A DNA stretch of 64,000 nt from Brucella anthropi_A (GCF_046630315.1 NZ_LQBD01000024.1:62001-126000); one strand, 5' to 3'; shown: positions 44,163 to 52,853, counted from the first letter of the stretch. The notes: generated by a model not told the origin, from the letters alone. A program made the numbers and translations.

Positions 44163-44883
44163 TTGCCCGCCCGAGGGCGTTCAGAAACCCGCCGCGTGCG
44201 TCGGGCGGGGTGACGGCACGCGGTTCCCACACATGCCGCATCAGGAAATAACCTGTCATCGTGAAGGCATGATCGATATCGTCATAGGATGCAGCGCGAA
44301 CAGCCGTATCGTTGACGAAGCCCGGCAGCGGCAGAAGCTTGTCGGCCCAGGGCGCGCCCGCATCCCGGCAAACCGCGCGACCGGATTTCGGCGAGACATA
44401 GATCAGATCTTCCCTGACGCCCGTTGCCGCGCATTCCTTGAGATCGAGACCGAAGCCCAGTTCTTCCAGCATCATGACTTCAAAGCGCAGCAACAGTTCG
44501 CCGGAGGCCAGCGGATCGTCAAAATGCTCGATGATGAGCCGCAAGGTCTCATAAAGACCGCGATGCGGGTCGCGTTCCGGCAACAGGCGCAGATGCGAAG
44601 CCGCCAGCTGGATGCCGTATAAGGCCACCGGCGTTTCGATAAGGCGGGCGGCGGCAAATTCCAGCGGTTCGATGGTAAAGCTGCCCATATGCTCATCCAG
44701 CCGCGCCCACCATGTCACATCCACATGATTGCCGGGCTGGAGCAAAGGCTGCATGCGGCGGGAACGCCCGCCGCGCACCATACCCATATGGCGGCCATGC
44801 TCACGGGTCATCACTTCCACGATGGCGCTTGTCTCGCCATGGCGTCGTGTCCCGAGAATTATGCCTTCATCGCGCCATTCCAT
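44152..44883 (-). CDS. recO: DNA repair protein RecO
   Basis: 243 residues. It begins MEWRDEGIILGTRRHGETSA, the OB-fold N terminus of RecO, followed by the helical C-terminal domain. With RecF and RecR it loads RecA onto SSB-coated DNA at gaps. Last gene of the acpS-lepB-rnc-era-recO run, separated from era by a repeat element. Confidence 0.95.
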   Translation of the reverse strand: MEWRDEGIILGTRRHGETSAIVEVMTREHGRHMGMVRGGRSRRMQPLLQPGNHVDVTWWARLDEHMGSFTIEPLEFAAARLIETPVALYGIQLAASHLRLLPERDPHRGLYETLRLIIEHFDDPLASGELLLRFEVMMLEELGFGLDLKECAATGVREDLIYVSPKSGRAVCRDAGAPWADKLLPLPGFVNDTAVRAASYDDIDHAFTMTGYFLMRHVWEPRAVTPPDARGGFLNALGRAISP

Positions 44884-44904
44884 GGCCGCCAGCTTTATGA
44901 ATTA

Positions 44905-45001
44905 GCGCATCCCGAAAAGTGTGAAACGGTTTTCGGACAAGATGCGCGCCAGTACAAAGTTAGAGCGCCGATCTGATTTCATCAGATCGAAACGCGCTCT
45001 A
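44905..45001 (-). repeat. Composite intergenic repeat, copy C
   Basis: Lies between era and recO. Module 1 (44905-44947) is GCGCATC ... GATGCGC with inner CCGAAAA / TTTTCGG. The linker ACAAAGTT leads to module 2 (44961-45001), TAGAGCG / CGCTCTA around a perfect GATCTGAT - TTC - ATCAGATC hairpin. The last three bases of module 2 form the era stop codon on the minus strand. Same order as copies A and B. Confidence 0.75.
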
Positions 45002-45934
45002 GGTTGGAAAATCAAGGCCCATTTCGCGGTAGCGTTCCGGGTCGTTGCCCCAGTTCTCGCGCACCTTCACGAAAAGGAAGAGATGAACGGTCTGTTCCAG
45101 TATCTCGGAGATTTCCTTGCGCGCGGATTGGCCGATTGCCTTGATCGTCTCGCCCTTGTGGCCGAGCACGATCTTCTTCTGGCTTTCACGCTCGACATAG
45201 ATCACCTGTTCGATGCGCACCGAGCCATCCTTGCGCTCTTCCCAGCGCTCGGTTTCGACCGTGGACGAATAAGGCAGTTCCTCATGCAGGCGCAGATAAA
45301 GCTTCTCGCGGGTGATTTCCGCTGCAAGCTGGCGCATCGGCATGTCGGAAATCTGGTCTTCCGGATAATACCACGGACCGTTCGGCACGTTTTCGGCCAG
45401 ATATTTCGCGAGATCCTTGCAGCCCGAGCCGTTCAGCGCCGAAATCATGAAAGTCTGGTCGAATGCGACCAGCTCATTGGCCTTGCGGGCGAGATCCAGC
45501 AGGACAGGCGGATCGACACGGTCGACCTTGTTGAGCACCAGAACCTTCTTCTGGCGCACATCCTTCATGCTTGCCAGCAGCGCCTCGGCATTCTCGTTCA
45601 GCCCGCCTTGCGAATCGAGGAGAACCAGAATGATGTCGGCATCCTTCGCGCCGCCCCAGGCCGTCGTGACCATGGCGCGGTCCAGCCTGCGCTTCGGCCG
45701 GAAAATGCCGGGCGTGTCGACCAGGACGATCTGCGCCTGACCTTCGATGAATATGCCGCGCACAAGGGCGCGCGTCGTCTGCACCTTGTGCGTGACGATG
45801 GAAACCTTCGTTCCCACAAGCTGGTTGACCAGCGTGGATTTCCCCGCATTCGGCGCCCCGATCAGCGCCACGAAGCCGGAACGGGTCTGGCCTGCCTCGT
45901 TTTCGCCGTCAGCCGGCGTCGTCCGATTATTCAT
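44999..45934 (-). CDS. era: GTPase Era
   Basis: 311-residue Ras-like GTPase that binds 16S rRNA near its 3' end and aids 30S maturation. G motifs: GAPNAGKST (P-loop), DTPGIF, NKVD. The C-terminal KH domain holds ERESQKKIVLGHKGETIKAI. The stop codon is embedded in the repeat element that follows. Confidence 0.97.
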   Translation of the reverse strand: MNNRTTPADGENEAGQTRSGFVALIGAPNAGKSTLVNQLVGTKVSIVTHKVQTTRALVRGIFIEGQAQIVLVDTPGIFRPKRRLDRAMVTTAWGGAKDADIILVLLDSQGGLNENAEALLASMKDVRQKKVLVLNKVDRVDPPVLLDLARKANELVAFDQTFMISALNGSGCKDLAKYLAENVPNGPWYYPEDQISDMPMRQLAAEITREKLYLRLHEELPYSSTVETERWEERKDGSVRIEQVIYVERESQKKIVLGHKGETIKAIGQSARKEISEILEQTVHLFLFVKVRENWGNDPERYREMGLDFPT

Positions 45935-46031
45935 TGCTTATCCTTCCAGACGATATTTCCTTGCAGAACGCCGCCTCCCCCCTGCGCGCGACATTCCGGA
46001 TATGACGAAACCGACATATCGTATAAAGCTG

Positions 46032-46062
46032 ATTATAACTGATCCCGATTGAAAAACGTCAA
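46032..46062 (-). promoter_or_regulatory. Candidate promoter for era
   Basis: On the minus strand TTGACG (46062-46057) and a perfect TATAAT (46037-46032) are 19 bp apart in the 136-bp gap between rnc and era. Spacing is slightly long. It would let era-recO be transcribed apart from the upstream genes. Confidence 0.45.
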
Positions 46063-46070
46063 TTCTTGCA

Positions 46071-46775
46071 TCAAGCGGAATTGTCACGCTTCCAGACGCC
46101 TTCACGATAGAGCATCGCCTCGGCCGCGTCCTGTTCGGCTATCCGTTTCGAACGCCCCTCGCCCGTTTCCGAGGCAAAGCCCTTGACCGTCACCTCCACC
46201 GTGAACAGCGGATCGTGGTCCGGGCCGGTGCGGCTGATGATGGAATAGGATGGATGGACATTGCCCTGCTGGTGCGCCCATTCCTGCAATTCGGTCTTGG
46301 CGTCGCGGCGGGCGGCGCCCGTTTGCAGGGACCGCTTTTCCCAGTAGCGCCTGACGAAGGGGCGCACGGCCTCCAGCCCGCCATCGAGATAGATCGTGGC
46401 GATCAGCGCCTCGACGACATCGGCGCGCACATTCAAGAGGCGCTTGTCATTCAGCGACTTGATATCGGAACCGGTGTGAATGAGATCGGCAAGCCCGATC
46501 TCATCGGCAATCGCCGCACAGGTTTCGGCATTCACCAGCGCATTGAGGCGAACGGACAGTTCCCCTTCGGATGCATCCGGAAACTCGTCGAACAGCATTT
46601 CCGCGACGGTCAGTCCCAGAACGCGATCGCCGAGAAATTCGAGACGTTCATAATTTGCGCGCGAGGGCGCCTGCACACTTGAGTGGGTGAGCGCACGATC
46701 CAGCCGTTTCACATTGAGAAAACGGTGCCCGGTGCGCTCTTCCAGAATTGCTGCTGCCTGATTTGCCGAAGCCAT
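46071..46775 (-). CDS. rnc: Ribonuclease III
   Basis: 234 residues. The RNase III signature NYERLEFLGDRVLGL carries the catalytic acidic residues; a double-stranded RNA-binding domain makes up the C-terminal ~75 residues (KTELQEWAHQQG, SKRIAEQDAAEAML). It processes rRNA precursors and structured messages. ATG 46775 is two bases past the lepB stop; the frame extends upstream within lepB but homology starts here. Confidence 0.96.
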   Translation of the reverse strand: MASANQAAAILEERTGHRFLNVKRLDRALTHSSVQAPSRANYERLEFLGDRVLGLTVAEMLFDEFPDASEGELSVRLNALVNAETCAAIADEIGLADLIHTGSDIKSLNDKRLLNVRADVVEALIATIYLDGGLEAVRPFVRRYWEKRSLQTGAARRDAKTELQEWAHQQGNVHPSYSIISRTGPDHDPLFTVEVTVKGFASETGEGRSKRIAEQDAAEAMLYREGVWKRDNSA

Positions 46776-46776
46776 T

Positions 46777-47559
46777 TCAGTTCCCGGTGACGGCTGTATG
46801 CGGCGCGGCATTGACGGAAGTGAACAGGCGGCTGAAGCGCACGTCGGTCGGCCATTTCCATATTTCCAGCGGGCTTGCCTTATCGGCAATGGAGAAGAAG
46901 ATGATGTTCGCGCGACCGACCAGATTTTCAAACGGCACATAACCGACGCCGAAACGGCTATCGAGCGAATTGTCGCGATTGTCGCCCATCATGAAGTAAT
47001 GGCCGGCCGGAACCTCGAAGACGCGCGTGTCGTCACCGATGGAATTCGGCGCGAGATCGAGCGTGTCATAGGTCACGCCATCCGGCAGGGTTTCGCGATA
47101 GACCTCGACGGGACGGTTCACTTCCGTCACATCGGGATTGTCGATCGTGCCGACCCGCTCACGCTTGACCGCCTGATCGTTGATATAGAGCACGCCGCCG
47201 CGCATCTGCACGCGGTCGCCCGGCAGGCCGATCACGCGTTTGATGTAATCGACGGAAGGATCGCTCGGCAGCTTGAACACCACCACGTCACCGCGCTTCG
47301 GCTCGGCGCTCCAGATGCGGCCTGAAAACAGGTCCAGCCCGAACGGCAGCGAATAGCGCGAATAGCCATAGGCATATTTCGAAACGAACAGATAATCGCC
47401 TTCCAGAAGCGTCGGACGCATGGAGCCCGACGGTATGCTGAAAGGCTGGAAAAGCAGGGTGCGGATGACCAGCGCCAGCAGCAGCGCCTGCACGATAACG
47501 CTGATGGTTTCGCCAAGGCCGCCGGATTTTTTTGTCTCACTCTTGCTGGACACGCTCAT
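46777..47559 (-). CDS. lepB: Signal peptidase I
   Basis: 260-residue inner membrane serine protease that removes signal peptides. One N-terminal helix (IVQALLLALVIRTLLF) precedes the catalytic SIPSGSMRPTLLEGD (Ser46) and the general base Lys107 in DYIKRVIGLPGD; GDNRDNSLDSR is the conserved box E. Directly upstream of rnc with one base between, as in many bacteria. Confidence 0.97.
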   Translation of the reverse strand: MSVSSKSETKKSGGLGETISVIVQALLLALVIRTLLFQPFSIPSGSMRPTLLEGDYLFVSKYAYGYSRYSLPFGLDLFSGRIWSAEPKRGDVVVFKLPSDPSVDYIKRVIGLPGDRVQMRGGVLYINDQAVKRERVGTIDNPDVTEVNRPVEVYRETLPDGVTYDTLDLAPNSIGDDTRVFEVPAGHYFMMGDNRDNSLDSRFGVGYVPFENLVGRANIIFFSIADKASPLEIWKWPTDVRFSRLFTSVNAAPHTAVTGN

Positions 47560-47681
47560 TGTATCTCCGCTTCCGATAAGGCGATCTAATAACGACTATG
47601 AATGCATGACGCAATCAGTCCGCCGGCAGAACGCCGGTTTATCGCATGATTATGAGCAGGAGTTGCCTGCCACAATCACAA

Positions 47682-48086
47682 TTATTCCGTCTCCGGCAGG
47701 GCTTCGATGATGACAAAGGCCTGCGCGAGAGGAAAATCATCGGTAATTGTCAGATGTATGGCGGCGCGCGTTCCGGCGGGCAAGAGTTTCTGCAACTGTT
47801 TCGCAGCCCCCCCCGTCAAATGCATGGTCGGCTTTCCCGAAGGCGCATTGACCACGCCCATATCCCGCCAGAAAACGCCCTCGGCAATGCCCGTTCCAAG
47901 CGCCTTCGCGCAGGCTTCCTTGGCTGCGAAGCGCTTGGCATAGGATGCCGCCCGCTGCTTGCGGGCTTCGGATTTTTTCTGCTCGACCTCGGTGAAGACC
48001 CGGTTGCGGAAACGGTCGCCATGGCGCTCAAGCGTGTTTTCGACGCGGCGGATATCGATGAGGTCGCTACCGATACCGACGATCAT
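47682..48086 (-). CDS. acpS: Holo-[acyl-carrier-protein] synthase
   Basis: 134 residues. It begins MIVGIGSDLIDIRRVE, with the metal-binding Asp, and has RFAAKEACAKALGTGI with the conserved Glu. It transfers 4'-phosphopantetheine from CoA to apo-ACP for fatty-acid synthesis. Its ATG overlaps the stop of the DUF2062 gene by four bases. Confidence 0.96.
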   Translation of the reverse strand: MIVGIGSDLIDIRRVENTLERHGDRFRNRVFTEVEQKKSEARKQRAASYAKRFAAKEACAKALGTGIAEGVFWRDMGVVNAPSGKPTMHLTGGAAKQLQKLLPAGTRAAIHLTITDDFPLAQAFVIIEALPETE

Positions 48087-48658
48087 ACCTTCTGCGGCTC
48101 CTGTTCGCGATGCTTGCGATGCTTTTCCGCAAGGCGGTCGATACGGCGGCGGCGGAAAGCCGAAACGGCAAAGCGCGTGACGAAATAAACCACCACCGCG
48201 AATGCGGCGCCCAGAATCGTCGAGCCGAACAGCATCGGCTTCAGGAGCGGCGTCCAGATTTCATCGAAATGCATGGTTTCCAATGCCCGCCCGAGATGGA
48301 CCGGCGGCGCGGCATCGATGCTGCCATTCATGACGAAGCGGCCAAGCTCGAACGTGCTGCCCCAGATGAAAGGCAGCGTCAGCGGGTTGGCAAGCGTGGT
48401 GCCGAGCGCTGCGGCCGCGATATTGCCGGCAAGGAAATAGGCCAGCACGATTGCGATGATGAGATGGAAGCCGAAGAAAGGCGTAAAGGCCGAAAACACA
48501 CCGACCGCCAGACCGGCGGCGACAGCATGGGGCGAGGCAGTGATGCGCAGAATCCGCTTGCCGCCGTACCGGAAGGAACGGGAGAAGGAGCGGCGCGGCC
48601 AGACCAGAAGCCTTATACGCTCTTTTCTGGTCGGAGGATGACGGCGTTGAAACAGCAT
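48083..48658 (-). CDS. DUF2062 membrane protein
   Basis: 191 residues. A basic N terminus (PTRKERIRLLVWPRRSF) precedes the DUF2062 core ASPHAVAAGLAVGVFSAFTP and FGFHLIIAIVLAYFLAGNIA, with LANPLTLPFIWG and a last helix near the C terminus. Function unknown. Translationally coupled to acpS, so it heads the acpS-lepB-rnc-era-recO group. Confidence 0.85.
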   Translation of the reverse strand: MLFQRRHPPTRKERIRLLVWPRRSFSRSFRYGGKRILRITASPHAVAAGLAVGVFSAFTPFFGFHLIIAIVLAYFLAGNIAAAALGTTLANPLTLPFIWGSTFELGRFVMNGSIDAAPPVHLGRALETMHFDEIWTPLLKPMLFGSTILGAAFAVVVYFVTRFAVSAFRRRRIDRLAEKHRKHREQEPQKV

Positions 48659-48699
48659 GCGCTTCTCTTAATGCGCTCCCATCGCGGAGACAATTGTTA

Positions 48700-49575
48700 T
48701 TATTCGGCCAGAATTGCAACGCTGTCGCTGCGGTCGAAGGGAGCGGTGTCGAGCCTTGGCATATAAAAGCGGGGCGAAACGCCAAGCATCCTGCGGAACA
48801 TCGTCGTGAAGGCCGACACGCTGTCATAGCCCAGATCCAGCGCCACACTCGTCACCGCCTCGCCTTCCGCAAGCCGGGGAACCGCGGCAAACAGGCAGGC
48901 CTGCTGGCGCCAGACGGAAAGGCTTACGCCGGTTTCCCGCTGGAAATGGCGGGTGAACGAACGGCGGCTCATCGCCATCCTGTCCGCCCAGTCATCGATC
49001 GTGGCGCGTGAAGACGGCTTTTTCACGAATTCACGACATAATTTCTGTAAACGCGGATCGGACGGGAAAGGCAGCCCCAGGGGGCGCTGCGGCAAGGTGT
49101 GCAGGTCATGCAATATGAGCCCGATCACCAGCGCGTCGCGACTATCGGGCTCCGGCGTGCTGTCCTGCGCGGTCGCATCGATGATGAGGCAGCGCATGAG
49201 ATCGGTCAGCCCGACCACATGCAGATAATCCGGCACGCCCGACACGGCATCGACACAGATATAGATCGAGCGCATGCAGACTTCGCCCAATATCTCGACC
49301 GAATGCTCCACGCCCGCCGGTATCCACATGGCATGGTCGCCCGGAATCATCCAGCGGCCCGCATCCGTCGTCACCAGCACCACGCCTTGCGATGCGCACA
49401 GAAGCTGCGCCCGGCTGTGGCGATGGCGCGGCACGAAATAACCGTCCGGATAGCGCGTCGGCAAGGCGATCACCGGCCCGCTCATGCCTTCCAGCATGGC
49501 GATGCGCTGTTCGTGGAACTTTTGCAGTTCCTCGCTGCCCGGCAATAAAAGTCCCGGCGGAGACTTCGGTTTCAT
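48700..49575 (-). CDS. AraC-family transcriptional regulator
   Basis: 291 residues. A cupin-type sensor domain (YFVPRHRHSRAQLLCASQGV, HAMWIPAGVEHSV) is followed by the AraC helix-turn-helix pair (DDWADRMAMSRRSFTRHFQR and VALDLGYDSVSAFTTMFRRM). ATG 49575 has AGGA six bases upstream. It is divergent from the MFS pump gene, which it probably regulates. Confidence 0.9.
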   Translation of the reverse strand: MKPKSPPGLLLPGSEELQKFHEQRIAMLEGMSGPVIALPTRYPDGYFVPRHRHSRAQLLCASQGVVLVTTDAGRWMIPGDHAMWIPAGVEHSVEILGEVCMRSIYICVDAVSGVPDYLHVVGLTDLMRCLIIDATAQDSTPEPDSRDALVIGLILHDLHTLPQRPLGLPFPSDPRLQKLCREFVKKPSSRATIDDWADRMAMSRRSFTRHFQRETGVSLSVWRQQACLFAAVPRLAEGEAVTSVALDLGYDSVSAFTTMFRRMLGVSPRFYMPRLDTAPFDRSDSVAILAE

Positions 49576-49867
49576 CGCAATCCTGACTTTCCTTTGGCCC
49601 ACTCTCGAAACTATTGGACCAAATCACGAAAGCGGGCGAGAGGCAATGGCCCTAAGAATGATGCGCTGAGAATGGGGCGCGCCATTCGCCGGCGAGATGG
49701 ATTTGACGTCTGAACGGGGCAGGTTCCTGTCTGGATGGCAAGGTCGCGAATTTTCGCCGGTTTCCCATCAACATTCCGCAATAAGCTTGAGTGCCTTGTT
49801 TCCCGTTGTCGGATAGTATCATCGGGAAATACGCCGGAAGACCGGCTTTCATCTTCGGAGGAGCAGT

Positions 49868-51079
49868 ATGAGCATGAGTGCTGCACAGCAGCCATCCAAC
49901 AGCGGCGCGGACAATACTGTCCTCGCCATCATCCTGGCCACAAGCATGGGCCATTTTTTGAACGACATGATGCAGTCGCTCCTTCCGGCCATCTATCCGA
50001 TGCTGAAGCAAAACTACAGCCTGTCCTTCTGGCAGATCGGCCTCCTGACCTTCACCTTCCAGATGACGGCATCGATCCTGCAACCGCTGGTGGGCATCTA
50101 TACCGACCGCAGGCCGATGCCCTATTCCCTGCCCTTCGGCATGGGCTGCACGCTGGTCGGCCTCGTCTTCCTGGCGACCGCGCATCATTATTCCGTCCTG
50201 CTTCTGGGCGCGGCCTTCGTCGGCTTCGGCTCGTCCGTCTTCCATCCGGAAGCGGCCCGTGTGGCGCGGCTTGCCTCGGGCGGGCGGCACGGTTTCGCGC
50301 AGTCCCTGTTTCAGGTGGGCGGCAATTTCGGCTCGTCGATCGGCCCGCTTCTGGCAGCCTTCATCGTTCTGCCGTTCGGGCAGATCAGCGTGTCATGGTT
50401 CTCCGTCGCCGCACTGATCGGCATGATGCTGCTCTGGTATGTCGGCAACTGGTACAATCGCTACCGGATTGCCAATGCCAGCAGGGCAAAGCCCGACAAG
50501 ACCCTGCCCCTGCCGCGCAACAAGGTTTTGATGTCGGTTGGCGTTCTGGCGATGCTGGTCTTCACCAAATATATCTATATGGCCAGCCTGACGAGCTACT
50601 ACACCTTCTACACGATCAGCCATTTCGGCGTGACGGTGCAGACATCGCAGCTGCTTCTGTTCCTGTTCCTCGGCGCGGTGGCTGCGGGAACCATCATCGG
50701 CGGCCCCATCGGCGACAGGATCGGCGCGCGCAAGGTGATCTGGGCATCGATCCTCGGCGTCCTGCCGTTCACGCTGGCCCTGCCCTATGCGAATCTGGAA
50801 ATGACGGCTGTTCTCACCGTCATCATCGGCCTGATCCTCGCCTCGGCCTTTCCGGCCATCGTGGTGTTCGCGCAGGAACTGCTGCCGGGACGCGTCGGCA
50901 TGGTGTCGGGGCTGTTCTTCGGCTTTGCTTTCGGCATGGCCGGCATCGCGGCCGCGGTTCTCGGCATCGTCGCCGATCACAAGGGTATCGAGTATGTTTA
51001 CAACATCTGCTCATATCTGCCGCTGCTCGGTCTCTTGACGATTTTCCTGCCCAAGCTGGAAAAGAACCGCAAGGCCTGA
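49868..51079 (+). CDS. fsr: MFS efflux protein, fosmidomycin-resistance (Fsr) type
   Basis: 403-residue twelve-helix major facilitator. GHFLNDMMQSLLPAIYPMLK and GFGSSVFHPEAARVAR are hallmark segments of Fsr, the E. coli exporter linked to fosmidomycin resistance; GGPIGDRIGARKVIWASI is the MFS loop 2/3 type motif in the second half. GGAGGAG directly before ATG 49868 is a strong ribosome site. Divergent from the AraC-type gene and followed by a very stable terminator. Confidence 0.9.
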   Translation: MSMSAAQQPSNSGADNTVLAIILATSMGHFLNDMMQSLLPAIYPMLKQNYSLSFWQIGLLTFTFQMTASILQPLVGIYTDRRPMPYSLPFGMGCTLVGLVFLATAHHYSVLLLGAAFVGFGSSVFHPEAARVARLASGGRHGFAQSLFQVGGNFGSSIGPLLAAFIVLPFGQISVSWFSVAALIGMMLLWYVGNWYNRYRIANASRAKPDKTLPLPRNKVLMSVGVLAMLVFTKYIYMASLTSYYTFYTISHFGVTVQTSQLLLFLFLGAVAAGTIIGGPIGDRIGARKVIWASILGVLPFTLALPYANLEMTAVLTVIIGLILASAFPAIVVFAQELLPGRVGMVSGLFFGFAFGMAGIAAAVLGIVADHKGIEYVYNICSYLPLLGLLTIFLPKLEKNRKA

Positions 51080-51089
51080 CCCATATGAA

Positions 51090-51130
51090 AGCACAGCCCG
51101 AGGAGCGGTCCACGCTCCTCGGGCTGTGCT
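51090..51130 (+). terminator. Long perfect hairpin after fsr
   Basis: Perfect 18-bp stem AGCACAGCCCGAGGAGCG / CGCTCCTCGGGCTGTGCT with a five-base loop, 10 bases after the fsr stop. It is the longest perfect stem in the window; CAAAA follows instead of a T-run on the plus strand, but TTTT is formed at the left end for the minus strand. Confidence 0.65.
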
Positions 51131-51258
51131 CAAAACAGTGGAGCACCGCACGTCCCCCAACGGCGGTGCTCCCATGCTACTGACCTTTTGACGGCCCGGT
51201 GCAGCAGCATTTCCTTGATAGGGCATTTTTCGCCCTACCTCTTTGTTCCAACGCAAGT

Positions 51259-52593
51259 TCAGACGGCGAAACTGAAGCCGTGCATCGTCTCCCTGCGAAA
51301 TTCATCGAAAGCCGCCGCAACCAGACGGATCAGCGGTTTGCCGTCGCTTGTGGCGTTGATGACGCCGCCGCGCACTTCCACTAGCCCGTCAGCGACCAGA
51401 GGGCGCAGCAGGGCCAGTTCATCGGAAAATTCCATGCCCGGTGCCGAGGCGTTCAGATCGACCCGGAAATTGCACATCAGCGCCGTGATGATGCCCGCGC
51501 GGATGCGGTCGCTCTCGCGCATGGCATAGCCGCGAACCGTTGCCAGATCGCCCGCTTCGACGCGTTTGGCATATTGCTTCACATCCGAGATATTCTGGGC
51601 ATAGCCGCCGGGGAATTGCGAGATCGACGAAGGGCCAAGACCAATCAGCGTCTGGCAACGGTCGTCCGTATAGCCCTGAAAATTGCGATGCAGCGTGCCG
51701 TTGCGCGCGGCGACCGCCAGGCTGTCATCCGGCAATGCATAATGGTCGATCCCAACCGGCTCGTAACCGAAGCCGACAAAGCTTTCGGCAACGACGCGCG
51801 CCTGTGCAAAGCGTTCGTCGGCATCCGGCAGAAGGCTTGCATCGATCAGGCGCTGATTGGCGCGGCGCTGCGGAAGGTGCGCATAGCCGTAGCAGGCAAC
51901 GCGGTCGGGCTTGAGTGCGGCGACCTTTTCGCACGTCTCGCGCAGCGTCTCGACGGTTTGCAGCGGCAGGCCGTAGATAAGATCGAAATTGAGGCGAGTG
52001 ATGCCGACCTCCCGCAGAAGGCTGGCCGCCTTTGCCACCGTTTCGATCGGCTGGATACGCCCGATGGCTTTCTGCACGTCACCGTCGACATCCTGCACAC
52101 CGAGGCTCGCCCGGTTGACGCCCATTGCGGCAAGCGTGCGGACCAGTTGCGGCGTGACCGTGCGCGGATCAAGCTCGATGGCGTGCTCCATGCCCGGCGC
52201 AAAATCGAACGCAACACGCAGCGCGTCCAGAATGGTTGTAAACTGGCGCGGGCTCAGGATGGAGGGCGTTCCACCGCCCCAATGAAGATGGACGACACCT
52301 GGCCGTACGGTCAGGCTCTTGCCGACCGTTTCAATTTCACTAAGCAGAGCGGTGCAGAAATTCTCGATCACATCGTCACGGGCAGCCATCTTGGCATGAC
52401 ATCCGCAATAATGGCAAAGCTGCCGGCAATAAGGCACGTGAATATAGAGCGAGACGCTTTCATCCGGCCCGATCTGGCGCAGCCAGCGATGCGTTGTTTC
52501 CGCACCGACAGGCATGAAATCGGCAGCCGTCGGAAAGGACGTATATCGGGGGACGGCCAGGGCTGCGTAACGTCTTATCGCTTCTTCATGCAT
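51259..52593 (-). CDS. hemN: Oxygen-independent coproporphyrinogen III oxidase
   Basis: 444-residue radical-SAM enzyme that converts coproporphyrinogen III to protoporphyrinogen IX without oxygen. The [4Fe-4S] motif CRQLCHYCGC (CxxxCxxC) is followed by LHWGGGTPSILSP and the HemN C-terminal domain. N-terminal YTSFPTAADF is typical of genuine HemN rather than HemW. ATG 52593. A perfect FNR box upstream and the adjacent FnrN-type regulator indicate induction at low oxygen. Confidence 0.95.
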   Translation of the reverse strand: MHEEAIRRYAALAVPRYTSFPTAADFMPVGAETTHRWLRQIGPDESVSLYIHVPYCRQLCHYCGCHAKMAARDDVIENFCTALLSEIETVGKSLTVRPGVVHLHWGGGTPSILSPRQFTTILDALRVAFDFAPGMEHAIELDPRTVTPQLVRTLAAMGVNRASLGVQDVDGDVQKAIGRIQPIETVAKAASLLREVGITRLNFDLIYGLPLQTVETLRETCEKVAALKPDRVACYGYAHLPQRRANQRLIDASLLPDADERFAQARVVAESFVGFGYEPVGIDHYALPDDSLAVAARNGTLHRNFQGYTDDRCQTLIGLGPSSISQFPGGYAQNISDVKQYAKRVEAGDLATVRGYAMRESDRIRAGIITALMCNFRVDLNASAPGMEFSDELALLRPLVADGLVEVRGGVINATSDGKPLIRLVAAAFDEFRRETMHGFSFAV

Positions 52594-52750
52594 AGCGCAT
52601 CCACCTCAAGCGTCGGGTGTTCAGGCGCTGCTCTGCCGATCGGACGCGCACCGAAACCGGGGCGACATTCTGCGGGGCAAGACGGCATGATGCGGCAAGG
52701 AAGCCCGCATGCATGACAGCCGATATTGCAATTCCCAGCCACGACAGCAC
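52586..52750 (-). CDS. Possible leader ORF overlapping hemN
   Basis: A 54-codon frame starting GTG 52750 with a hydrophobic N terminus (VLSWLGIAISAVMHAGFLAA) and a basic C terminus (RRLRWMRYA). Its TGA stop lies 8 bases inside hemN, so translation could be coupled. It lies wholly within the leader of the predicted hemN transcript. The start has no strong ribosome site and I recognise no family; this is a candidate only. Confidence 0.2.
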   Translation of the reverse strand: MLSWLGIAISAVMHAGFLAASCRLAPQNVAPVSVRVRSAEQRLNTRRLRWMRYA

Positions 52751-52773
52751 CTGTTTTCCCCATTTTGAAGGGC

Positions 52774-52794
52774 GCGATCCCGATATGGGATCGC
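52774..52794 (-). promoter_or_regulatory. Hairpin in the hemN leader
   Basis: Perfect 8-bp stem GCGATCCC / GGGATCGC with a five-base loop, beginning about 11 bases after the predicted hemN transcription start. It may stabilise the long leader or take part in regulation. Confidence 0.4.
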
Positions 52795-52811
52795 ATCAAT
52801 CTCTATGGTCA

Positions 52812-52853
52812 GGAATAGGCGGTCACGCCGGCTGCTGCATTGATTTGAATCAA
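52812..52853 (-). promoter_or_regulatory. FNR-box promoter of hemN
   Basis: TTGATTTGAATCAA (52840-52853) is a perfect match to the FNR/FnrN consensus TTGAT-N4-ATCAA. On the minus strand TATTCC (52817-52812) starts 22 bases after the box, exactly the spacing of a class II FNR promoter (box centred at -41.5). The predicted transcription start is 52805, giving a ~212-base hemN leader. This puts hemN under the product of the neighbouring regulator gene. Confidence 0.75.

Noticed and set aside
52575..52799. 74-codon Cys-rich frame upstream of hemN
   Set aside because: No ribosome site; the alternative frame at 52586-52750 with a hydrophobic helix is more protein-like, and even that is only a candidate.
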